64,000 nt of DNA from Actinospineispora eucalypti (GTDB lineage Bacteria > Actinomycetota > Actinomycetes > Mycobacteriales > Pseudonocardiaceae). Both the position numbers and the translations under genes were made by a program. The stretch covers positions 372,001 to 436,000 of the forward strand of contig JACHMT010000003.1 in the NCBI GenBank assembly GCA_014208095.1. Reading direction: 5' to 3'. Within the stretch, counting starts at the first letter, position 1, and the number at the start of each line of letters is the position of its first letter. The notes under the pieces were generated by a model. That model ran no database searches and was not told where the DNA came from. It was given only the letters and a program-made list of their open reading frames with translations. This document shows, in pieces, positions 1 to 8,500 of the stretch.

Positions 1-1
1 C

Positions 2-217
2 GACTACACCGCCGCGTGGGCGCGCAACCACCCCGCCGACCCGCCGAGCCGGACTTCCCGGGAAACCCCGGTCAACGTACCGGTGAGCAGCCAGCAAACC
101 CCGGCCGCCAACCCCGCGCCACCCAAGCCGGCGTGGCAACCGACCAGCAGCGCCGAACACCGGGCCCGCCTACGTGCCGAGTTCACCCACCGCCGCCGCA
201 CCCACCCCCCGAAGTGA
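2..217 (+). CDS. C-terminal end of an unidentified protein (partial at window edge)
   Basis: An open frame enters from the left edge and stops with TGA at 215-217. The 71 residues visible are rich in Pro, Ala, Thr and Arg, start with DYTAAWARNHPADPP and end with a basic stretch RAEFTHRRRTHPPK. It converges on parB, which ends 84 bases downstream. Low-complexity basic tails like this occur on many plasmid replication or transfer proteins, but nothing here identifies the family. The main support is coherent high-GC codon use and its position; the frame could still be spurious. Confidence 0.4.
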   Translation, partial: DYTAAWARNHPADPPSRTSRETPVNVPVSSQQTPAANPAPPKPAWQPTSSAEHRARLRAEFTHRRRTHPPK

Positions 218-287
218 CCCATCCCCGAGGCGCTCCGTCACCGCGGCCCACCACCACCCCGCTCGATGCGGCCTGGCTCCGTGGGCG

Positions 288-306
288 GTGGAAACGGCGT
301 TTACAG
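288..306. promoter_or_regulatory. Imperfect parS-like palindrome at the 3' end of parB
   Basis: Same 17 bases as the perfect palindrome at 1177-1195 (both carry CGGTGGAAACGGCGTTT), here with a degenerate right arm (CGTTTACAG). It overlaps the parB stop codon at 301-303. A second copy of the same sequence within the same parAB locus suggests a ParB-binding site. Confidence 0.5.
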
Positions 307-1152
307 GTCGGGGGTGGAGAGGAGGCGGATGAGCTCGGCGAGTTCGTCCGCGGTGAAGGTTCGGCGGATCGCGTCGGCCGCTGCCCGCGGGGTGCTGACC
401 CGGATGCTCCGGGCCGGCTTCTTCTCCGGCTCGTCCGCCTTGATCCGCCGGTACGGCTTGCCCGCCGCAAAGATCTTCCGCTGCTCCACGACCGGCAGTT
501 CGCCGATCTCGCGGGCCCGTTCGATGGTCAGCTCGCCGTGCTCAAGCGCCTGGCGGAGCTCCGGGATCAGCTTGAGCAGGGCCAACCGCTGCACCACGTA
601 CATGTGCGACTTGCCGATCCGCCGGCCCAGCTCGCGCTTGGAGATGGACGAGGTGCGCAGCACTTCGCTCATCGCCTCCGCCTCCAGCAGCGGCGGCAGA
701 TCCTTGCGCTGGCCGTTCTCCACCAGCATGACCTCGTACATCGAGGTCACCTGATCGTCGTTCACCAGGATGCCGACCTGGTCGAGCGGCGCCATCCGGG
801 CCGCCCGCAGCCGACGGTTGCCGATCAGCACCACCCATCGGGCGTCGCCGACCGCCTCCCCCTGGTCCGGGAACTCGTCCAGGTACCTGGACGAGGAGCA
901 CACCACCAGCGGCTGGATGACGCCGTGCACCCTGATGGTCTCGGCCATCTCGGCGAGCTCGTCGTCCTTGCCGGTGGGCCGTTTGTTCAGCGGGTTGGTG
1001 GTGACCGTGCCGATCGGTACCAGCCGCACTCCCTCGGCGCTGGGTGGCTCGTTCACCACCGGCTCCGGGACGACGGAGACCGGGTAGCTCGGCGGACCGG
1101 CCGCTTCGAGGTCATCGGTCGCCAGTTCGGCCAGGTTGACGCGCTTGCCCAT
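301..1152 (-). CDS. parB: ParB-type centromere-binding protein
   Basis: A 283-residue ParB/Spo0J-family partition protein. The N-terminal third carries the ParB nuclease-like (CTPase) fold, with the signature segments VLIGNRRLRAARM and, just after it, NDDQVTSMYEVMLVENGQR. The middle holds the DNA-binding helix-turn-helix (SISKRELGRRIGKSHMYVVQRLALLKLIPELRQALEHGELTI, written here in parts: SKRELGRRIGKSHMYVVQRL and GELTIERAREIGEL). The start ATG overlaps the TGA of parA (ATGA), so the two are translationally coupled. It would bind parS and load DNA onto ParA. Two palindromes inside this operon are likely binding sites. Confidence 0.92.
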   Translation of the reverse strand: MGKRVNLAELATDDLEAAGPPSYPVSVVPEPVVNEPPSAEGVRLVPIGTVTTNPLNKRPTGKDDELAEMAETIRVHGVIQPLVVCSSSRYLDEFPDQGEAVGDARWVVLIGNRRLRAARMAPLDQVGILVNDDQVTSMYEVMLVENGQRKDLPPLLEAEAMSEVLRTSSISKRELGRRIGKSHMYVVQRLALLKLIPELRQALEHGELTIERAREIGELPVVEQRKIFAAGKPYRRIKADEPEKKPARSIRVSTPRAAADAIRRTFTADELAELIRLLSTPDL

Positions 1153-1877
1153 CACGCGACCCCCGCCCCGGGCCCGGTGGAAACGGCGTTTCCACTGTGG
1201 CCGGGTTTGACCTGGGAGGTCAGCCCGCCCAGCACCTCCAACGCCAGCTTGAAGAAGTCCTGCCTGGCCTCCAGGGCAACCCGGTTCTTCGGGTACTGCA
1301 CCACCGTGACGCCCTCGGCGGCCGCGCGCGCGTGCAACTTGTAGCGACGGATGACGGTGTTGAAGGTGGGGAACCGCTTGAGGGCCAGGTAGTCCCGGGT
1401 CTGCTTGAGGTCCGTCTCCCCGTCGCGCGGGTCCCAGTTGTTGATGAGCACCCGCCAGGGCACACCGATCGGCGCGATCACCTTCTGGATGGTCCGGGCG
1501 GCCGGCGAGAAGGCCAACGGCTCCGGCTCGACCGGCACGATCACGTCGTCCGCCTGGCGCAGCACTTCTTCCAGGATCGGCTGGTTCTCCAGCGAGCCGG
1601 GGGTGTCTACGAAGATGTGCGCGTACCGGGTGATGGCGCGCAGCTTGGACAGCACCCGAGGGTTGTCGTCGCACTGCTCGAAGTCGAACGGCAGCTCGTC
1701 GCCGACCCGGGTCGCCCACTCCAGCATCGAGGCCTGGGGATCCGTGGACACGCCGAGCACCGGGGTTTCCTCCGGGGTACGCCCCAGGGTATCCGCGACG
1801 ACGGCGGCGAGATTCACGGTGACGGTGGTCTTGCCGACCCCGCCCTTCTGGTTGGCAATGACGTGTACGTGTGCCAC
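1152..1877 (-). CDS. parA: ParA-type partition ATPase
   Basis: A 241-residue ParA/MinD-family ATPase. The deviant Walker A motif KGGVGKTT lies at residues 11-18, switch I region at VSTDPQ (about 44-49), and the Walker B strand at IFVDTPG. The short N-terminus, without a helix-turn-helix, places it with type Ib or chromosomal-like ParAs that need ParB for DNA contact. It is the first gene of the parAB pair and partitions the replicon by cycling ATP-dependent DNA binding. The last 20 or so codons contain the perfect parS-like palindrome at 1177-1195. Confidence 0.93.
   Translation of the reverse strand: MAHVHVIANQKGGVGKTTVTVNLAAVVADTLGRTPEETPVLGVSTDPQASMLEWATRVGDELPFDFEQCDDNPRVLSKLRAITRYAHIFVDTPGSLENQPILEEVLRQADDVIVPVEPEPLAFSPAARTIQKVIAPIGVPWRVLINNWDPRDGETDLKQTRDYLALKRFPTFNTVIRRYKLHARAAAEGVTVVQYPKNRVALEARQDFFKLALEVLGGLTSQVKPGHSGNAVSTGPGAGVA
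1177..1195. promoter_or_regulatory. Perfect parS-like palindrome inside parA
   Basis: GTGGAAACGGCGTTTCCAC has 9-base arms around one central base. It lies in codons near the C-terminus of parA. Its layout and its half-site (GTGGAAAC) recall parS sites of plasmid and chromosomal ParBs, though it differs from the canonical TGTTTCACGTGAAACA. Binding is inferred, not shown. Confidence 0.55.
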
Positions 1878-2429
1878 AGCTGAACCTCCGTGTGCTTCCC
1901 GACCGCGAACGGCCGGTACTTCGGATGGCTTGTGGAGATCAGCATTTCATTCCCGGGTTGCGCCGCTGCGCTGGGTATGCAAGTAAGTTGTACGTTTGAC
2001 CAACAATCGTAGGCCAACATGCGTTGACTTTGGCCGACTGGCGGCATGGCTCGGACCACCTTCATGATCAGCAGGACACCACGGGAGACGGCCGGCGGCT
2101 CCCGTACGGGCCATCGGGTGGCCACGATGCGGACGTCGGCGGCCATCCGGGCGGGACGTCGAGCGACCACCGGCGATCTCGCGGTGACCACTGGCGAGCA
2201 CCCTCGTGGTCGGGTTCGACCACTGGGCCGCGACCCTGTGCCTCGGCCCGGCGCTGCTGACCGCCTTCCTGGACGGTCTGCTGGCGGTCACCGGCTAGTC
2301 CGGATAGTCCGCGGGCAAACTTTCGTTTTTCTCCACCTTTTAACGTTCGGAAAGTTCCGATTTACCGAATCAACAGGCTCGGTCAAGCTGAGTTGCAGCA
2401 ATGCTTCGCATATCGCCAAGGAGATCTTC
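1878..2429. other. Intergenic region upstream of parA and of the response regulator
   Basis: No convincing intact gene. Seen here: an inverted repeat ACGGGAG/CTCCCGT at 2081-2105; a short inverted repeat TCGGAA-AG-TTCCGA at 2347-2360, close upstream of the response-regulator start and a candidate operator; and a T-rich tract near 2325-2342. At 2046-2299 a small reading frame starting MARTTFMISRT may continue in another frame as VVGFDHWAATLCLGPALL before a TAG at 2297-2299. This would fit a decayed or frameshifted small gene but the evidence is weak. Confidence 0.4.
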
Positions 2430-3254
2430 ATGAGTGCCCTGACAATCGATTACGCGGTGGTGGCCACCTCGAGCGGCGGTTACGCCGGCGCGGATCACCC
2501 CGCCGATCCGGAACGGGCAGCCGCCCGGAACGAGGGCGCCGCTACCCCCGCCGAGCCGAGCGAACCGGGCTCGATCCTGGTGATCGGTGACGACCACGCG
2601 GTCGCCGAGCTGGTGCCCGCGTGCCTGCGGTTCGCCGGGTTCCGGACCGTGCTGGCTCGCGGTGCGGACGAGGCGCTCGCCCGGGCCGAGCGGCACCGGC
2701 CGGAGCTGCTGGTGCTGGACGCCACGTTGCCGGGGGTGGACGCGTCCGCCCTGGCGCGCCTGCTGCGGCTGCGCCTCGGTTCCGGGGTGCCGATCCTGTT
2801 CCTGGTGGGCGGGCGGGGTGGCGAGCACTCGGCCATGTCGCTGACGGTGGGCGGAGACGACTACCTACCCAAGCCGTTCAGCCTGGACGAGCTGACCGCC
2901 CGGATCCGCGCCCTGCTGCGTCGCTTCGGGCGCCGTTCGGACGCGGTGCTGAGCTTCGCCGACCTCGAGTTCGACGAGGACACCCTCGAGCCCCGGCGGG
3001 CCGGCCGCCACCTGTACCTCACCCCGCAGGAGCGCCGGATCCTGCGCTACCTGCTGGTCAACGCGGGCCGGGTGATCACCCGCACGGAGATCGTCGAGCA
3101 CGTCTGGCCCTACGACCACGTCGGTCACCGCCGGGTGCTCGACGTCCATATGTGCACCCTGCGCCGCAAGATCAACAAGATGGGCCCACCGCTGATCCAC
3201 ACCATGCATGGCGTGGGCTATGTGCTGCGCGACCCGCGCGCCAACAAGCGTTGA
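2430..3254 (+). CDS. Orphan OmpR/PhoB-family response regulator
   Basis: 274 residues. A disordered 45-residue N-terminal leader precedes a receiver domain: acidic pair at D54-D55, phosphoacceptor D97 in LLVLDATLPG, and K148 in DYLPKPF. The usual Thr/Ser after the fourth strand is replaced (LFLVG), so phospho-signalling may be atypical. The C-terminal winged helix is a standard trans_reg_C domain (LTPQERRILRYLLVNAGRV ... VHMCTLRRKI ... HGVGYVLR). The start ATG at 2430 is chosen for the AAGGAGA ribosome-binding site at 2419-2425; an in-frame ATG at 2046 has none and lies in non-coding sequence. No histidine kinase is nearby, so the cognate sensor is elsewhere or absent. Confidence 0.88.
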   Translation: MSALTIDYAVVATSSGGYAGADHPADPERAAARNEGAATPAEPSEPGSILVIGDDHAVAELVPACLRFAGFRTVLARGADEALARAERHRPELLVLDATLPGVDASALARLLRLRLGSGVPILFLVGGRGGEHSAMSLTVGGDDYLPKPFSLDELTARIRALLRRFGRRSDAVLSFADLEFDEDTLEPRRAGRHLYLTPQERRILRYLLVNAGRVITRTEIVEHVWPYDHVGHRRVLDVHMCTLRRKINKMGPPLIHTMHGVGYVLRDPRANKR

Positions 3255-3257
3255 CTA

Positions 3258-3294
3258 ATGTCGAAAATATGTGTCCGTGAGGTATTATCGACAT
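3258..3294. promoter_or_regulatory. Resolvase res-like inverted repeat over the start of the resolvase gene
   Basis: 12-base arms ATGTCGAAAATA and TATTATCGACAT match at 11 of 12 positions around a 13-base spacer, ending one base before the ATG at 3295. The TGTC...ATA half-site is the kind of 12-mer that Tn3-family resolvases bind, and the overall length (about 35) is near that of res subsite II. It probably serves as an autoregulatory operator, a recombination subsite, or both. Confidence 0.6.
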
Positions 3295-4578
3295 ATGTTG
3301 ATCGGGTATGCGCGGGTGGCCACCGCCGAGCAGCACCCTGAGTCGCAGATCGACGCGTTAACCCGGGCCGGCGTCGACCCGGACAACATCCACATCGACA
3401 CCTCGGGCGGGGCCAAGGGCTCGCGGCCCCGGCTGGACCGGGTACTGGACTTCGCCCGGGCCGGGGACACCCTGGTGGTGACCCGGTTGGACCGGATCGG
3501 CCGTTCGGTGCCGCACCTGGTCGGGCTGGGCGCGCGGTTGCGGGCCCGGGACATCGGGTTGCGGGTGTTGGAGCAGGGCGTTGACACCGGCACCGTCGAG
3601 GGCCGGGCGATGTTCGGCATGCTCACCGTGCTGGAGGAGCTGCGCCGAGACCTGGCCGTGGCCAACACCCAGGAAGGCGTGGCCGTCGCCCGCGCGCAGG
3701 GCCGCCGGGGCGGCCGCCCGCCCAAGATCACTCCCGAGCAGGCTAGCGCCGCGCAACACCTCTACAACGAGGGCAAACACACCGTCGCCGAGATCGCCGA
3801 ACGCCTGGGCGTCAAACGCGGCACCCTCTACGGCTACCTGGACAAGTCCACCGTCGGTACGCGTCCCCGAGCCCGCAAACCCTCCCCGATTCAGTCACTT
3901 CAGCAGGCCGATTCAGTCACTTCCGGGGGTCATCCGCACCAGGCACCGCCGGCGGACGACGCGGTAGTCGCGCAACCCGACAATCCCGCGCATAAGTCTG
4001 GCTCGGCGGATCCACCCGCCCCCGCGACCGGCACCGACCGCCCCAGGTTGATCAACTCGTCGCGTTCAGCTGAACGCACCGCACCCGCGGGCCGGCCGCC
4101 GGGGATAGCGGTGATCCCGGGTGCGGCCGCCCCCGCGCACCCGAACGCACTCCCCAACCCGCAACCGGCATCCCGCCCGGCCAGGGCGTTGCGCTCCACC
4201 GACGCCACCCGCACCCGCCGAGCCGCCCCACACCCCGCGCCCCGCCCGAGCGGTACCAAGTGCCCGAACTGCGGCCACCGCCCCACCCACTTCCGCGACC
4301 GCATCCGGCAGCGCCAGGACCTCGCGCTGATCTGGCTCTACCCCGACCCTGACCACCCCGGCCGCGTCGTGGAACGCCGACACTGCACCGAGTGCCAACC
4401 CCACGAACAGGTCGCCAACGTGGAATGCGCGCACTGCGCCGACGGCCCCCTGCTCACCAGTACGTTCGCCACCGCCCCCGACGGCCTACCCGAACCCGTA
4501 CGCCGCTGGCTCGCTGCGCAAGGCTGGCAGATCGACGGCCGCCGCTGGGCCTGCCGCAAACACACCCACCTGGACTGA
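3295..4578 (+). CDS. Serine-resolvase-like protein lacking the catalytic serine, with zinc-ribbon extension
   Basis: 427 residues. Residues 1-140 align with the resolvase catalytic domain (MLIGYARVATAEQHPESQ; VVTRLDRIGRSVPHL; VLEELRRDLAVANTQEGVAVARAQGR in pieces). The nucleophile position, normally the Ser of RVST, is Ala9 (codon GCC), so strand cleavage is not expected unless Thr10 substitutes. A helix-turn-helix follows (about 145-185: ITPEQASA, TVAEIAERLGVKRGTLYGYL). Then comes a long Pro/Arg-rich linker and a Cys-rich end with CPNC, CTEC and CAHC pairs, probably one or two zinc ribbons, absent from ordinary 185-residue resolvases. The ATG at 3295 is chosen over GTG 3271 because homology begins there. 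It may be a site-specific DNA-binding regulator derived from a resolvase. Confidence 0.8.
   Translation: MLIGYARVATAEQHPESQIDALTRAGVDPDNIHIDTSGGAKGSRPRLDRVLDFARAGDTLVVTRLDRIGRSVPHLVGLGARLRARDIGLRVLEQGVDTGTVEGRAMFGMLTVLEELRRDLAVANTQEGVAVARAQGRRGGRPPKITPEQASAAQHLYNEGKHTVAEIAERLGVKRGTLYGYLDKSTVGTRPRARKPSPIQSLQQADSVTSGGHPHQAPPADDAVVAQPDNPAHKSGSADPPAPATGTDRPRLINSSRSAERTAPAGRPPGIAVIPGAAAPAHPNALPNPQPASRPARALRSTDATRTRRAAPHPAPRPSGTKCPNCGHRPTHFRDRIRQRQDLALIWLYPDPDHPGRVVERRHCTECQPHEQVANVECAHCADGPLLTSTFATAPDGLPEPVRRWLAAQGWQIDGRRWACRKHTHLD
3886..3923 (+). repeat. 16-base direct repeat inside the resolvase-like gene
   Basis: CCGATTCAGTCACTTC occurs at 3886-3901 and 3908-3923, in the linker-coding part. 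A related sequence (TTCGGTCACTTCAGCA) is found at 20947-20962 at the end of the sigma-factor gene. Function unknown; simple linker duplication is the plain reading. Confidence 0.5.
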
Positions 4579-4655
4579 AGGCCCAGGGACAGCCGCGAAG
4601 CGCGTCGTTATACCGCACGTGATCTCCTATGGCGGACCGGCTAGACTCCCCCGCC

Positions 4656-4922
4656 ATGGGCTCCCCCGACCCGCGCGTGGTGCGCCAGCTACGGCACGAC
4701 GTAGACGACGTCTACAGCCTGCTCAACACGACCAACAAGACCGTTGCGACCGTCGTGGAGACCCAGCGTGAGCACGGCGTGCAGCTCACCAAGCTGCAGC
4801 AGACGGTAGATCTGCATGGCGAGCGGCTGGATCGAATGGATGGCCGGCTGGATCGAGTGGAAACCGCGCTCGGGGAGATCCTCGATCTGTTGCGCCGGCC
4901 GGAGCGGTCAGGTCAGGCGTAG
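4656..4922 (+). CDS. Small coiled-coil protein
   Basis: 88 residues if started at ATG 4656, 97 if at ATG 4629. The later start is preferred because a TAGACT -10-like box sits 9 bases before it, as in leaderless actinobacterial transcripts. The middle and end show heptads (VETQREHGVQLTKLQQTVDL; GERLDRMDGRLDRVETALGE), giving an amphipathic coiled coil with no other domain. No family assigned. It overlaps the convergent membrane-protein gene by 15 bases. Confidence 0.6.
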   Translation: MGSPDPRVVRQLRHDVDDVYSLLNTTNKTVATVVETQREHGVQLTKLQQTVDLHGERLDRMDGRLDRVETALGEILDLLRRPERSGQA

Positions 4923-5561
4923 CCGCTCGCGGGTGGTGGGGTCGGACTCCGCGCCGGCGGCGGTGGAGTGGCGCAGGCCGTTGTAGACCAGATCCCACAG
5001 CGCGGGGTTTGCCTCGACCAGGCCCAAGGGCAGGTCCAGTCGCGTGCCGTCCCGACCGGTCAGCTGGAGGGCGTCCCCGGTGAGCGCGATCCGGGACAGG
5101 TCGTAGGTGCCGACGCACTCCCCACGACCCGACCCCTCCCCCACCCAGTCCACGCCGGCGTACACCAGCTGCTTGCGGTGCTGCAGGTAGCGGATCCCGG
5201 TGTAGCCGGCGGTCACCAGCACGATGATCACCGCCCAGACCCGGATCTCCTCGCCCCAGGCGAAGCCGTCCCTGCGGGCCGCGTCGACCAGCAGGTACGC
5301 CGTCACCAGCACCGCCAGGACGAGGCCGGAGACCAGCGGGTACCGGACGGCGAACCAGAGCGCGTTCCGCCGCCGGGCCTGCACCACCTCCAGGATCGGT
5401 TCGGCACGGGCGAACCAGCGCTGGTCCAGGCCCGGTCGGTGGCTCACGGTGTCGCGGTTGCGTTCGGGGAACCCGGCCCAGGCCCCGACCACGGCGGGCG
5501 CCCGGGGTGGGGCGGGCTCGCCCATCGAGTTGGGGCGGGGCGGCAGCGCGGCGGCCGTCAT
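4908..5561 (-). CDS. Small membrane protein downstream of the giant repeat protein
   Basis: 217 residues: a Pro-rich cytosolic N-terminus, two hydrophobic helices (about residues 73-92, VRYPLVSGLVLAVLVTAYLL, and 107-121, IRVWAVIIVLVTAGY), then a soluble C-terminal domain of about 90 residues with alternating strands (GTYDLSRIALTGDALQLTG, GTRLDLPLGLVEANPALWDL). It begins 24 bases after the stop of the 2182-residue gene on the same strand, so the two are probably one transcript. Such placement and topology would suit an immunity or secretion partner of the large protein, but no homology supports either. Unrecognised family. Confidence 0.7.
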   Translation of the reverse strand: MTAAALPPRPNSMGEPAPPRAPAVVGAWAGFPERNRDTVSHRPGLDQRWFARAEPILEVVQARRRNALWFAVRYPLVSGLVLAVLVTAYLLVDAARRDGFAWGEEIRVWAVIIVLVTAGYTGIRYLQHRKQLVYAGVDWVGEGSGRGECVGTYDLSRIALTGDALQLTGRDGTRLDLPLGLVEANPALWDLVYNGLRHSTAAGAESDPTTRERLRLT

Positions 5562-5585
5562 GGGCAGACCTTAGGCATGGTCGGT

Positions 5586-8500
5586 TCAGAAACCGAAGAA
5601 CTTGGCGACCTTCTTGGCGCCGTTGGCGATGCCCTTGCCGACCGCCTTGGCGCCGTCGGCGACCTTGCCACCCAGCCACACCGCACCGTCGGCGATCTTG
5701 TTCGGGACGTCGTACTTGGTCAGTAAGTAGGACGCCGCCGCACCGGCCAGGATGCCGGCGCCGACCGCCCAGCCGGCGCCGGGCACGGCGAGCGCGGTCA
5801 GCCCGGCGGCCACGGCGGCCTGGGTGCCGGCGCCGACCGCCGCACTGATCACCACAGAGCTGCCGGTCTTGACCACCGCGTGCGGGACGCTGTCGCCGGC
5901 CTTGATCGAGTTGTAGATGTCGTAGCCGGCGAACGCGAGGGTGGCCACGCCGCCGACCTTGGTCAGCCCCCGGCGGGCGAGCTCCTTGAGGTTGTCACCG
6001 CCGAACTTCGACTCCCGCAGGAACGGCAGCGCGTTCTTCACCGGGTGCTGGCCGGGCACGCCGGGCCGGTTGATGTGGTCGAACACCGACTGCGCCATGC
6101 CGCGCTGCAGCATCGTCGGCAGGTTCCCCAGCGGGCGCTTGAGCCGCTCCACCAGCGGGGTGCCCTTGGCGTGCGGGCTGGTCAGCGTCTTCAGCCGGTC
6201 GGAGAGGCCCTTGTACTGCTTGGCCAGCCGTTCTTCCTTGGCGGCGGTCTCCAGGTCACCCCGGGCACGGGCGCCCTTCGCGCGCTCGTCGTGGCGCTTG
6301 GCCGCGTCGCCGAAGGTGCCCTCGGCGCGCTTGTAGTTCTTCAGCCCGTTGGTGCCGACGCCGGCCAGGAAGCGGGGGTCGGTGAGGATTTCCGCAGGGC
6401 TCTTCTGCTTGTTCCCGTTGAGGTTGTTGCCGACATTGTCGTTGCCCTTGTTGTTGTTACCGGTGTTGTTGTTGCCCTTATTGTCGTTCCCCTGGTTGTT
6501 GTTTCCCCTGTTCCGGTTGCCGACGTTGTCGTTGCCCTTGTTGTCGCTGCCGACGTTGCGGTCACCGTGGTTGCGGTCGCCCGCGTTGTCATTGCCCCGG
6601 TTGTCGTCGCCGACGTTCCGGTCGCCGTGGTTGCGGTTCCCGATGTTGTCGTTGCCGACGTTGTCGTCCCCGGCGTTGTCGTTGCCCTTGTTCCGGTTGC
6701 CGACGTTGTTGTTGCCGTGGTTGTCGTCGCCGGCGTTGTTGTTCCCGACGTTGCGGTTCCCGGCGTTGTCGTTGCCCTTGTTGTCGTCACCGATGTTCCG
6801 GTTGCCCACGTTCCGGTTACCGACGTTGTCATTGCCGCGGTTCCGGTCACCGACGTTGTGGTTGCCCACGTTGCGGTTACCCACGTTGTAAGAGCCGTTG
6901 TTGTAGCTGCCTACGTTGTACGAACCCCGGTTGCCATCGCCCCGGTTGTAGTTGCCGACGTTGGCGTTCCCGATATTTCGGTCGCCGCGGTTGTCGTTGC
7001 CTCGGTTGCCGTTCCCGACATTCCGGTTGCCGACGTTCTCGTTACCCCGGTTGCTGTTGCCTCGGTTGCCGTTGCCCACGTTGTGGTTGCCGACGTTGCC
7101 GTTGCCGCGGTTGTAGCTGCCAACGTTCGCGTCACCGACGTTGTAGTTGCCTCGGTTGCCATTGCCGACGTTGTGGTTGCCGACGTTGTACGAACCGTGG
7201 TTGGCGTTCCCGACATTGTGCGAGCCGACGTTGCCCGAGCCGACGTTGTAGTCGCCGACGTTCCCGTTGCCGACGTTGCGGTTCCCCCGGTTGCCACTAC
7301 CGACGTTGTACGAGCCGCGGTTCCCGTTGCCGACGTTGTGTGAGCCGACGTTGCCGTTGCCGCGGTTGTAGCTGCCGGTGTTCGCGTCGCCGATGTTGAA
7401 CGAGCCGTGATTGCCGCTGCCTACGTTGTTCGAGCCGACATTGCCGTTGCCAATGTTTCGGCTTCCCCGGTTGCCGCTGCCGACGTTGTGCGAGCCCCGG
7501 TTCGCGTTGCCCTGGTTGTGGTCGCCGACGTTGGCGTTGCCAATGTTGTAGGAACCCTGGTTCGCGTTGCCCACGTTGTGCGAGCCGACGTTGGCGTTCC
7601 CGACGTTGTGGGAGCCACGGTTGTTGTTGCCGGTGTTGTAGGAGCCGTGGTTAGCGTTGCCGAGGTTGCGGTTGCCGACGTTTGCATCACCGATGTTGAG
7701 GTCGCCCTGGTTGGCGTTGCCGGTGTTCCCGTTGCCTCGGTTCGCGTTGCCTCGGTTGCCGTTTCCGGTGTTGGCGTTGCCGGTGTTGCCGCTGCCGACG
7801 TTCTGGTTGCCGGTGTTCGCGTTCCCGACGTTCTGGTTGCCGACGTTTCCGTTGCCTCGGTTGTGGTCGCCGAGGTTGTCGTCGCCGGCGTTGAAGAAGC
7901 CGGAGTTGTTGTTGCCGTTGTTCCCGTTGCCGTGGTTGTTCGCGCCGTTGTTGAACCAGTTGGACACCTGGGCGACCGGGCGCACCGGCGCGGTCTTCGG
8001 GTCGTCCTGGTCGGCGGTCCGGAGGGCGCTGGCGTCGGAACCTGAGTTGCTTGTTGCGCCTCTGGTGGGCTGGTCGGCGAGGGGCTTGCGGGTGGCGCCG
8101 TCGTAGACCACGTAGTCGGGCTCGGTGGAGGCGTCCGAGTGGGACGGGGTGACGCAGGCGCCGCCGCCGGTACAGTTGGCGGTGGCGTCGGAGCCGGTGC
8201 GGCGGTCGGAGACGGCGGTGTTCAGCGAGGTGGTCGCGGAGCGGGTCTGGGAGGTGCAGCCGGTCGCATCGGCGGGGCAGCCGCCTTCGGCGGTGGCGCG
8301 CGAGGTGCTGACCGGTTCGCCCTGGCCCACCGGCGCCGAACCCAGTCGCACGGTGCGCTGGTCGTCGCTCGGGGTGTCCGGGCTGGCGGTGATCTTGCCG
8401 TTGGGGGTGCCGAGCCGGTTGCCGACCTCGGTGGTCGAGTGGGAGGTGCAGCCGGTGGCGGAGCGGAGGTTGCAGGTGGACTCGCCGGTGCTGTCGCGGT

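Noticed and set aside
2046..2429. Upstream extension of the response-regulator frame
   Set aside because: No ribosome-binding site at 2046, non-protein-like translation, and the ATG at 2430 has AAGGAGA at proper distance.
5880..7343. Long plus-strand frame rich in Val (VVADVVVAxVxV pattern) opposite the pentapeptide array
   Set aside because: It is the complement of the 15-base repeats of the giant minus-strand gene; composition is an artefact of the repeat and there is no start or context for a gene.
6412..7960. Regular short repeats that could suggest a CRISPR array
   Set aside because: Units are 15 bases, contiguous, degenerate and in coding frame, with no spacers and no cas genes.
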